From contig CAJORD010000277.1 of NCBI GenBank assembly GCA_905236605.1, positions 1-6,530 on the forward strand: DNA of 6,530 nucleotides. Reading direction: 5' to 3'. The notes beneath the pieces are model-generated. The model was not told the origin of the DNA. It did no database searches and was given only the letters and a program-made list of their open reading frames with translations. The DNA comes from an uncultured Synergistales bacterium (GTDB taxonomy: Bacteria > Synergistota > Synergistia > Synergistales > Aminobacteriaceae). The position numbers were made by a program, and so were the translations under genes. Shown here one piece after another: positions 1 through 6,172 of this stretch. Positions within the stretch are counted from its first letter, which is position 1; every line of letters begins with the position of its first letter.

Positions 1-153
1 CGGCGTGTCTGTGTTTTCAATGTAACTGACCACGAGCGGCACCAACGAAATCCCGCACGGACTTAACAAAACGCTCGCCGCTCCCCAAGCGAATGCCCCG
101 GCAAATTGCCAACCGTCGGACGCAAACATAATTTCAAAAATTGTATTTAACAT
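1..153 (-). CDS. CcdA/DsbD-family cytochrome c biogenesis transmembrane protein, N-terminal fragment (runs off left edge)
   Basis: Fifty-one codons are visible from an ATG at 153 reading leftward, with no stop before the window edge. The translation has a hydrophobic stretch, FAGAFAWGAASVLLSPCGIS, followed by LVPLVVSYI. This fits the first transmembrane helix of CcdA/DsbD-type proteins, whose hallmark is S-P-C near a proline-containing L-x-P-x-x-x-S-Y-I segment. In the family that cysteine is one of a redox pair that moves reducing equivalents from cytoplasmic thioredoxin across the membrane, to cytochrome c maturation or other extracytoplasmic thiol proteins. The second cysteine and the remaining helices lie outside the window. 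A second in-frame ATG at 129 is possible. Neither start has a clear Shine-Dalgarno. The gene is divergent from topA. The family call rests on about 50 residues, so the precise subfamily cannot be given. Confidence 0.75.
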   Translation of the reverse strand, partial: MLNTIFEIMFASDGWQFAGAFAWGAASVLLSPCGISLVPLVVSYIENTDTP

Positions 154-185
154 GATGAAAAATTATATTACGTCGCTCGTAAGAC

Positions 186-214
186 TTGAAAAAAATCGCC
201 TCATGCAATATAAA
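186..214 (+). promoter_or_regulatory. Probable sigma-A-type promoter for topA and the downstream cluster
   Basis: A -35 box TTGAAA (186-191) and a -10 box TATAAA (209-214) are separated by exactly 17 nt. Each matches five of six consensus positions. Transcription would begin near 220, giving a leader of about 30 nt to the proposed topA start. It is the only strong plus-strand promoter I see ahead of the five-gene run. It lies in an AT-rich spacer between divergent genes. Confidence 0.65.
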
Positions 215-236
215 TTTACAATTAAAAATTTCAAAC

Positions 237-241
237 GGGGG
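237..241 (+). promoter_or_regulatory. Ribosome binding site deciding the topA start
   Basis: A GGGGG run, the only purine-rich G block in the leader, lies 8 nt before the ATT codon at 250. This spacing is normal for initiation and supports translation starting at 250 even though the codon is not ATG, GTG or TTG. Confidence 0.5.
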
Positions 242-249
242 TAATTACG

Positions 250-2484
250 ATTCCAACATCAAAGAAAACGCCCGCGAAATCGGGTAAGACAACCACTAAA
301 ACAAAAACTAAAGCTAAAACTACAACAACCGCTAAAAAATCCACGACTAAAAAATCAACCGCGGTAAAAGCTACAGGCAAGGGGAAAATTTTAGTCGTCG
401 TTGAGTCGCCGTCAAAGGCAGCTACGCTGTCGAACATGCTCGGCAGGAATTATATAGTCAAATCTAGCAAAGGCCACATGAAGGACTTGCCTAAAAGTCG
501 TCTAGCCATTGACATCGAACACGACTTCGCACCCGAATATATTTTGGTCAAAGGCAAGGCCGAACTTAAAAACGAACTTTTGAAAATTGCGTCGGAGTCT
601 TCAGGAGTGTTATTAGCGTCCGACCCTGATAGAGAGGGCGAAGCTATAGCGTGGCACTTGGCCGACATCTTGGGAGTTAATCTCGATGAGAAATGCCGCG
701 TCCGTTTTTATGAAATTACAGAGAACGCCGTGAAAGCCGCCGTCAAAAATCCTGATTTCATTGACGTTAATAAAGTTGACGCTCAACAGGCCCGGCGAAT
801 TTTAGATAGGCTCGTCGGCTATACTCTTAGTCCGTTGCTCTGGAAAAAAATCAGATTTGGACTTTCGGCCGGCCGCGTTCAGTCCGTAGCGCTAAATTTA
901 ATTTGTGAACGTGAACGAGAGATTATGAAATTCGTTCCTGATCCTTATTGGGTCATAACGGCAAACTGCAAACACGGAAAAAATAATTACGAGCTACGCG
1001 CCGAAAAACTCGACGGAAAGACGCTCATGAAAAATTCTTTGCCGCTCTTAATCAACACCGAAGAAAAAGCGAATGAGATTATCGCCGAGATTAAAGCAAA
1101 TGAAATTGTAGTAAGCGAGTTCACGACTAAGACAGTTTCACACGCAGCGCCGACACCGTTCCGAACGAGTACGCTTCAGCAAGAGGCTTCACGAAAATTA
1201 AGCATGGTTCCCGCTCACACTATGAGAATTGCGCAAGCTCTTTACGAGGGAATTAATATTCCCGGGCGCGGTCATGTCGGTTTAATAACTTACATGCGAA
1301 CAGACAGCTTGAGAATTTCAAATGAAGCTCTCGACGCGTGCCGCGAGTTCATCAAAAAAAATTATTCGCCTGATTATCTTCCAGAAAAACCGAATATCTA
1401 CGGCGCTCAAAGCAAAAGCAAAAATTTGAAAGTCCAAGACGCTCACGAAGCTATCAGGCCCACAGATATGAACCTCACGCCCGAAGCTATCAAAGACGCT
1501 CTAACGCCGGAACAATATAAAGTTTATTCTTTAATATGGCGACGCTTCACAGCTAGTCAGATGGCCCCGGCCGTCAGCGCTAAATCAAAATTAAAAGCCG
1601 AAGCCGGCCGCGTTGGTTTACGTCAGGAGGGCGAGACTTTAGTTTTTGACGGCTGGTCTTGTTTATGGCCAATCGACTTAAAGGGCGCTGAGCTTGCAAA
1701 AGTTAAGAAAGACGAAATTTTGACGCTCACAAAAGCACAGAGTGAGAACAGATTTACGAAACCGCCTGCGCGTTATTCTGAAGCCGGCTTAATAAAAACT
1801 CTCGAAGAAAACGGCGTCGGTCGTCCTTCGACTTATGCAACAATCGCAGGAACGTTAGAGGGACGCGACTATATCGAAAAGAACGAAGAGAAAAGATTTT
1901 ATCCGACGGGACTCGGCTTGGTCGTCGATGAATTTCTTGCACAATATTTCAACAGAAAAGATTTATCTTCAATCGTTGATGCAGGATTTACGGCTCAAAT
2001 GGAGAAAGAGCTTGACGATGTCGAAGAGGCCAAGCGCAAATGGCTCGATGTCGTTGGCGAGTTTTGGAAAGAATTTTCTCAAACCGTTGACGAAGCACAA
2101 GGTGCCCCGAAGGTCGCTTTGCCAGCACCCGAACCAATCGGCGAAGCTTGCCCAGATTGCGGCCATGATTTAGTAAAGAAGCGCGGACGTTTCGGCGAGT
2201 TTATAGCGTGTTCTAATTATCCTGAATGTAAATACACGCGCCCAATCTTGAGCACAATCGGCGTAAAGTGTCCTAAGTGTGGCGAAGGCGAGATTGTTCA
2301 GCGAAAGAGCAAGAAGGGCGGAAAAACTTTCTACGGCTGCTCACGTTTCCCAGATTGCGATTATGTCTCATGGAACAGACCCGCCGGCGAAAAGTGCCCG
2401 GACTGCGGAGCGGATTTATACAGGCGCGGCTCGACGATTTATTGTGCGAATTGCAAATACAAAGCCGAAATAAATGAAGAATAA
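250..2484 (+). CDS. topA: DNA topoisomerase I (type IA), probable ATT start
   Basis: This cytoplasmic enzyme relaxes negatively supercoiled DNA by single-strand passage. With the start at 250 it has 744 residues. Residues 1-45 are a Lys/Thr-rich tail. The TOPRIM domain follows with KILVVVESPSKA (Glu52) and SDPDREGE (Asp125, Asp127, Glu129), the metal-binding acidic residues. The catalytic tyrosine is Tyr348 in GLITYMRTDS. Later core motifs include QDAHEAIRPTD and ENGVGRPSTYATI. The C-terminus carries three four-cysteine zinc ribbons beginning at about residues 634, 674 and 716. The first canonical start codon in frame is ATG 436, but it lies beyond the conserved TOPRIM beta strand and glutamate, so it cannot be the true start. 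Frame 1 is open from the stop at 223-225, with no ATG, GTG or TTG before 436. ATT 250 sits 8 nt after a G-run and is the best candidate. A base error in an original ATG is the alternative. The gene heads the cluster, 22 nt before the binding-protein gene. Confidence 0.95.
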   Translation: MPTSKKTPAKSGKTTTKTKTKAKTTTTAKKSTTKKSTAVKATGKGKILVVVESPSKAATLSNMLGRNYIVKSSKGHMKDLPKSRLAIDIEHDFAPEYILVKGKAELKNELLKIASESSGVLLASDPDREGEAIAWHLADILGVNLDEKCRVRFYEITENAVKAAVKNPDFIDVNKVDAQQARRILDRLVGYTLSPLLWKKIRFGLSAGRVQSVALNLICEREREIMKFVPDPYWVITANCKHGKNNYELRAEKLDGKTLMKNSLPLLINTEEKANEIIAEIKANEIVVSEFTTKTVSHAAPTPFRTSTLQQEASRKLSMVPAHTMRIAQALYEGINIPGRGHVGLITYMRTDSLRISNEALDACREFIKKNYSPDYLPEKPNIYGAQSKSKNLKVQDAHEAIRPTDMNLTPEAIKDALTPEQYKVYSLIWRRFTASQMAPAVSAKSKLKAEAGRVGLRQEGETLVFDGWSCLWPIDLKGAELAKVKKDEILTLTKAQSENRFTKPPARYSEAGLIKTLEENGVGRPSTYATIAGTLEGRDYIEKNEEKRFYPTGLGLVVDEFLAQYFNRKDLSSIVDAGFTAQMEKELDDVEEAKRKWLDVVGEFWKEFSQTVDEAQGAPKVALPAPEPIGEACPDCGHDLVKKRGRFGEFIACSNYPECKYTRPILSTIGVKCPKCGEGEIVQRKSKKGGKTFYGCSRFPDCDYVSWNRPAGEKCPDCGADLYRRGSTIYCANCKYKAEINEE

Positions 2485-2491
2485 AAAATTT

Positions 2492-2498
2492 AAGGAGG
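2492..2498 (+). promoter_or_regulatory. Strong Shine-Dalgarno deciding the binding-protein start
   Basis: AAGGAGG lies 8 nt before ATG 2507. It selects this start over the in-frame upstream ATG at 2474, which lies inside the end of topA and would place eleven charged residues before the signal peptide. It is the only full-consensus site in the cluster, so this gene may be translated much more strongly than its neighbours. Confidence 0.85.
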
Positions 2499-2506
2499 AA
2501 AAAATC

Positions 2507-3355
2507 ATGAAGAAAAAATTTTTATGTTCTCTTGTTCTTGTTTTGTCGCTCGCGTTGAGTGCTGACGCTGAAATTATAGGCACGCTGAACAGATCCAACG
2601 CTAATATCCCTGAAAGCGCAGAAGTAAATGATGTCATGCTCACTCAAGGCTATAAAGATGAGTTATTGGCGTCTGTTTTCGATAAAAATTTCAAGGCTGA
2701 AGGCACCTCAATGAAATTTTATGATTCGTTGATGCTGATGCAGTTAGCTCTGAATAAAGGCGACATTGAAGTTTTTTCCGCGCCTGAATTTGTCGGTGAG
2801 TATCTCCTGCGCAGCAACCCCGAATATATTATGCGCGGTTTCATGATGGGACGAAATCCGATCGCTCTTGCCTTTGGCTTCCTCGAAGAGAAAAAAGAAC
2901 TTTGTGAAAAATTTAGCAAAGCTATCGAAGCCATGGAAAACGAAGGGAAAATCGGACTTCTTGCGCGAGATTTCATAACCGGGCCGAAGGCTGCTAATCC
3001 CGAAACAGTTAAATTTGAAAAATTTGATGACGCTGAAATAATTAATGTCGCTGTAACTGGAGATATGCCGCCGCTTGATTATGTCGGAGCTGACGGTCAG
3101 CCCGCAGGCTTTAATACCGCGATACTTGCAGAAATTGGCCGCCGTCTTCACGTGAATATCAAGACGATAACCGTCGAGACAGGCGCAAGACCTGCTGCTT
3201 TGAAATCAGGCCGTGCTGACGCAGTTTTTTGGCTTCAACTTTTCTCGGGGTACGAAGATTTTACAAAGCAGCCTGATATTCCTGAAGGTGTCATAGTGTC
3301 AACGCCTTATTTCGGGTGGAACAAGTCTGTATTAATCGGCTTGCCTAAAAAATAA
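2507..3355 (+). CDS. Secreted substrate-binding protein, SBP_bac_3 / polar-amino-acid type, lobes apparently in permuted order
   Basis: The 282-residue product begins with a Sec signal peptide: a KKK n-region, a leucine-rich core, and probable cleavage after Ala21 in SADA|EII. There is no lipobox. Residues about 180-278 resemble the first lobe of family 3 solute-binding proteins: VAVTGDMPPLDYV, then D-G-x-x-A-G-F-N, an ILAEIGRRL helix, AALKSGRADAVF, and STPYF. Residues about 70-157 resemble the second-lobe and C-terminal part of the same fold: a DSLMLMQLALNKGDIEVF segment, then FGFLEEKKELCEKFSKAIEAM with N-E-G-K-I-G and ARDFI, like the usual closing helix. The halves are therefore in the reverse of the usual order. 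Role: likely capture of an amino acid or similar small ligand outside the membrane, though no permease or ATPase gene is in the window. The ligand cannot be read from sequence. The stop is 6 nt before trmFO. Confidence 0.8.
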   Translation: MKKKFLCSLVLVLSLALSADAEIIGTLNRSNANIPESAEVNDVMLTQGYKDELLASVFDKNFKAEGTSMKFYDSLMLMQLALNKGDIEVFSAPEFVGEYLLRSNPEYIMRGFMMGRNPIALAFGFLEEKKELCEKFSKAIEAMENEGKIGLLARDFITGPKAANPETVKFEKFDDAEIINVAVTGDMPPLDYVGADGQPAGFNTAILAEIGRRLHVNIKTITVETGARPAALKSGRADAVFWLQLFSGYEDFTKQPDIPEGVIVSTPYFGWNKSVLIGLPKK

Positions 3356-3361
3356 TTAAAA

Positions 3362-4660
3362 ATGATTAAAATCATCGGTGCCGGGTTAGCAGGTTGTGAA
3401 GCTGCTTGGCAAGTTGCTAATCGCGGCTTCATGGTCGAACTTTACGAAATGCGCCCGGCTCTTCTTACTCCCGCTCACAAGACCGGAATGTTAGCCGAAA
3501 TAGTTTGCTCAAATTCACTCGGTTCAGAAAATAAAAATGAAAGAATCTCCGCGGCTGGAATTTTGAAAGAAGAGCTTGAAATTTTTAACTCGCTAATTCT
3601 TTCTTGCGCTTACGCTTCAAGAGTTCCGGCCGGGGGAGCCTTAGCGGTTGACCGAGAAAAATTTTCTGCTCTCGTTACTGAAAAAATTTCTTCGCACAAA
3701 AATATAAAACTAATTCGTGAAGAATATAAATCACTCCCTGACGACTTCGCGATAATCGCTTCAGGGCCTTTGACTTCAGATTCATTAGCTCAAGAATTAA
3801 AAAATATAGCGGGCGAAAGAATTTATTTTTATGACGCAGTTGCTCCGGTTTTGATGAAGGACAGCATAAATTTTGAAAAAGTTTTTGTGTCTGGACGCTA
3901 CGGACGCGGCGACGATTATATTAACTGCCCGCTCTCGAAAGAAGAATATTTGAATTTTTATGACGCTCTCGTAAACGCTGAAAGAAATCTCCCGCACGAC
4001 TTTGAAAAAAATAAATATTTCGAAGGCTGTATGCCTGTTGAAGCATTAGCCGACCGTGGCGTCGATACTTTGCGATTTGGGCCTATGAAGCCGCGCGGCC
4101 TCACTGACCCTAGAACAGGTCGTGAACCTTACGCTGCCGTCCAACTTCGACAAGACAACGCCGACGGAACTTTATTTAATATGGTAGGCTTTCAAACGGG
4201 CCTCAAGTGGGGCGAACAGAAACGAGTTTTTTCAATGATACCGGGCCTTGAAAACGCCGAGTTTGTTCGTTTAGGGGTCATGCACAGAAACACGAGCGTG
4301 AACGCGCCGGCGGTACTCGATGAGTTTTTGAGGTTGAAGACAAACGAGAAAATTTTTTTAGCCGGGCAAATTACGGGCGTCGAAGGCTATATGGAAAGCA
4401 CAGCGATGGGACTTGTCGCCGGGATTAACGCTGCTGCGCTCATGAGCGAGAAAAATCTTCCGGTGTGGCCAAGAGCGTCGGCTATCGGTTCGCTGTTGAA
4501 TTATCTCAAAACGACAGAGCCGAAACACTTTCAGCCAATGAACATGAACTTAGGGATTTTTCCGCCGCCGTCGCAAAAAATTAAAGGCAAGCAACTTCGT
4601 GCGAAATTTTTTAGGGACAACGCCGTCAACGCCACGCGCGATTTTATTAAGACATTATGA
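3362..4660 (+). CDS. trmFO: Methylenetetrahydrofolate--tRNA-(uracil-5-)-methyltransferase TrmFO
   Basis: This flavoprotein makes 5-methyluridine at position 54 of tRNA (T-loop), using methylenetetrahydrofolate as carbon donor and reduced FAD as reductant, unlike SAM-dependent TrmA. The 432-residue length matches the family (about 435). The N-terminal FAD dinucleotide motif is GAGLAG at residues 6-11, followed by VELYEMRP. The two functional cysteines described in the Bacillus enzyme have counterparts: Cys49 in AEIVCSNSLGSE and Cys223 in FEGCMPVEALADRG. Other family segments are RFGPMKPRGLTDPRTGREPY, VGFQTGLKWGEQKRVF, and near the C-terminus AGQITGVEGYMESTAMGLVAG. There is no clear Shine-Dalgarno before ATG 3362. 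Because the preceding stop is only 6 nt away, translation probably depends on coupling. The 3' end overlaps the next start as ATGA. The gene looks intact. Confidence 0.97.
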   Translation: MIKIIGAGLAGCEAAWQVANRGFMVELYEMRPALLTPAHKTGMLAEIVCSNSLGSENKNERISAAGILKEELEIFNSLILSCAYASRVPAGGALAVDREKFSALVTEKISSHKNIKLIREEYKSLPDDFAIIASGPLTSDSLAQELKNIAGERIYFYDAVAPVLMKDSINFEKVFVSGRYGRGDDYINCPLSKEEYLNFYDALVNAERNLPHDFEKNKYFEGCMPVEALADRGVDTLRFGPMKPRGLTDPRTGREPYAAVQLRQDNADGTLFNMVGFQTGLKWGEQKRVFSMIPGLENAEFVRLGVMHRNTSVNAPAVLDEFLRLKTNEKIFLAGQITGVEGYMESTAMGLVAGINAAALMSEKNLPVWPRASAIGSLLNYLKTTEPKHFQPMNMNLGIFPPPSQKIKGKQLRAKFFRDNAVNATRDFIKTL

Positions 4661-5379
4661 TTTATGTTGTAGGAATCGGCCCGGGCGATATGGACGGCTT
4701 GACCATGGAAGCACTTTATATTTTGAAAGCGTGCGACATAGTTTCAGGTTATAAAGTTTATATTGACCTCGTGAAAAAATTTTTGCCGGAAAAAATTTTC
4801 GCGGTTTATCCAATGCGTAGCGAAGTCGAACGCTGCGAAGACGCTTTGAATTTTTCAAAACTCGGCAAAAAAATCGCTTTAATCTCAAGCGGCGACGCGG
4901 GAGTTTATGGAATGGCCGGGCTTATGCTCGAAGTCGCTCAAGGTTCGGGCGAAGAGATAAAAATTATTCCCGGCGTTACGGCGGCGAACTCTGCTGCGGC
5001 GATTTTGGGGGCGCCGTTGATGAATGATTACGCCGTCGTGAGTTTAAGCGACTTAATGACGCCGTGGGAAATTATTGAGAAGAGGCTTAAAGCTGCGTGC
5101 AAGGGAGATTTTGTAATTTGTATTTATAATCCCGCAAGCCATACACGCCCGGAAAATTTCAAAAACGCTTGCAAGATTTTGCGGAAGTATAAACCGTCCG
5201 ACACTCCTTGCGCTTACGTTCAGAACATCAAGCGCGCTAAACTTCATGCCGAAATCATGACGCTAAAAGAAATTCAGGCTTGCGAAAAAATTGACATGCT
5301 CACGACTGTAATAATCGGAAATTCGCAAACTTATGTTTCAGAAGGGAAATTAATAACGCCACGCGGCTATAAAATTTGA
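4657..5379 (+). CDS. cbiH: Precorrin-3B / cobalt-factor III C17-methyltransferase
   Basis: This is a SAM-dependent methylase of the corrin pathway that methylates C17 with ring contraction during cobalamin synthesis (CbiH in the anaerobic route, CobJ in the aerobic one). The 240-residue protein is a single tetrapyrrole methylase domain of normal length. It has VVGIGPGD at 4-11, ISSGDAGVYGMAG at 76-88 for SAM binding, IPGVTAANSAAAILGAP at 104-120, SLSDLMTPWEIIEKRL at 129-144, IYNPAS at 156-161 and MLTTVIIGNS near the C-terminus, ending in TPRGY. The SLSDLMTPW block distinguishes CobJ/CbiH from other methylases of this fold. The ATG overlaps the trmFO stop (ATGA), with no separate Shine-Dalgarno, so translation is likely coupled. 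It is the only corrin gene in the window. The anaerobic symbol is chosen because the organism looks anaerobic, which is inference. Confidence 0.93.
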   Translation: MIYVVGIGPGDMDGLTMEALYILKACDIVSGYKVYIDLVKKFLPEKIFAVYPMRSEVERCEDALNFSKLGKKIALISSGDAGVYGMAGLMLEVAQGSGEEIKIIPGVTAANSAAAILGAPLMNDYAVVSLSDLMTPWEIIEKRLKAACKGDFVICIYNPASHTRPENFKNACKILRKYKPSDTPCAYVQNIKRAKLHAEIMTLKEIQACEKIDMLTTVIIGNSQTYVSEGKLITPRGYKI

Positions 5380-5381
5380 AA

Positions 5382-6164
5382 ATGAAAATCACAAAAAAAA
5401 TTTTCGCAGTTGTCTTTATAATTTTATGTTTTTTATCACAAGCAGACGCTGCAAACGTCAACAAGAAAAATTTTTATCGTTCTTTAGCTTCGCGACTTAG
5501 CAAAGAAAGAAATAATTACACGTATCTGACTGATAACGAGTTCGCAAATTTCCGCGCCGTGTCTTCAACAGGAGTGAAAGCCGGGAAATTATATCGTTCG
5601 TCCTCACCCGTAAAACCTTGGGGCAATCGCGACATCATAGCCGACATGGCCGCACGTGAAGCAGGAGTGAAGACTTTTATAAATCTTGCTGACGATTATA
5701 AAAATTTGAATGGCTACAAAAATTTTTCAGCGAGTTATTACGCGACACAAAAAATAATTTGCGTGAAATTAAATTTGAAATTCATGTCTAAAAATTTTCA
5801 AGCTGGTGTAGCGCGTGCGGTGAGTTTCATGGCGAACAATTCTGCGCCGTATTTAGTTCATTGCGATTTAGGCAAAGACCGCTGCGGAATTTTCTGCGCA
5901 ATTATTGAAAGTCTAATGGGCGCTTCGTCGGACGAGATTGTAAAAGATTACATGATTTCTTTCTATAATTATTTTGGAATAAGACCCGGCACGAGTGATT
6001 ATGAATTTGTCGCTGACAACGAAATAAGACCGTTTTTAGCTTCGATATTTGAAATTAAGACAATCGAGAACGCAAATTTATCGGCGGCCGCAACGCGCTA
6101 CTTGTTGAAAATCGGAGTCCCGCCCGAAGACATTGAAAACTTAAAAAACAAACTAGGCAATTAA
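5382..6164 (+). CDS. Secreted tyrosine / dual-specificity-type phosphatase
   Basis: With the start at ATG 5382 the product has 260 residues. A signal peptide (KITKK, hydrophobic core, probable cleavage after Ala23 in QADA|ANV) sends it outside the cytoplasmic membrane. No lipobox is present. The signature HC-x5-R motif is VHCDLGKDRCG, with nucleophile Cys161 and phosphate-binding Arg167. The GKDR form is typical of bacterial atypical dual-specificity phosphatases (Y_phosphatase3-like). Upstream conserved segments are NFRAVSSTG, GKLYRSSSP and AGVKTFINLADD; MGASSDEIVKDYM follows the motif. Substrates in this family may be phosphotyrosine or other phosphoesters such as inositol phosphates, and the sequence does not decide. 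A TTG at 5376 overlapping the cbiH stop is an alternative start, but ATG two bases after that stop is favoured. No Shine-Dalgarno is visible, so coupling to cbiH is likely. The residue after the active-site arginine is Cys rather than the more usual Thr or Ala. Confidence 0.85.
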   Translation: MKITKKIFAVVFIILCFLSQADAANVNKKNFYRSLASRLSKERNNYTYLTDNEFANFRAVSSTGVKAGKLYRSSSPVKPWGNRDIIADMAAREAGVKTFINLADDYKNLNGYKNFSASYYATQKIICVKLNLKFMSKNFQAGVARAVSFMANNSAPYLVHCDLGKDRCGIFCAIIESLMGASSDEIVKDYMISFYNYFGIRPGTSDYEFVADNEIRPFLASIFEIKTIENANLSAAATRYLLKIGVPPEDIENLKNKLGN

Positions 6165-6172
6165 TCTCAAAA

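Noticed and set aside
162..190. Minus-strand promoter for the CcdA-like gene (TATAAT at 167-162)
   Set aside because: The -10 match is perfect, but the hexamer 17 nt upstream (TTCAAG) is a poor -35, and initiation would leave almost no leader before ATG 153. It is possible if translation starts at 129, but the support is too weak to list.
231..437. A 68-codon minus-strand reading frame rich in Val, Phe and Leu that looks like a membrane peptide
   Set aside because: It is the antisense of the Lys/Thr-rich tail and TOPRIM strand of topA. Its hydrophobicity is a by-product of AAA, ACT and GTC codons read in reverse.
436..438. ATG as the topA start
   Set aside because: It would remove the conserved ILVVVESPSKA strand and the catalytic glutamate, both encoded in frame just upstream.
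1928..2477. Overlapping plus- and minus-strand reading frames inside the topA 3' half
   Set aside because: They lie entirely within the conserved zinc-ribbon and core region of topA, have no ribosome sites and resemble no family I recognise.
2474..2506. Upstream ATG for the binding protein
   Set aside because: It overlaps the end of topA, has no ribosome site, and adds charged residues ahead of a complete signal peptide. AAGGAGG correctly precedes ATG 2507.
4776..5800. Many AAAAATTTTT-like blocks across the cluster, considered as a DNA-level repeat or curvature signal
   Set aside because: They fall in coding frame as Lys, Asn, Ile and Phe codons with irregular spacing, so codon bias explains them.
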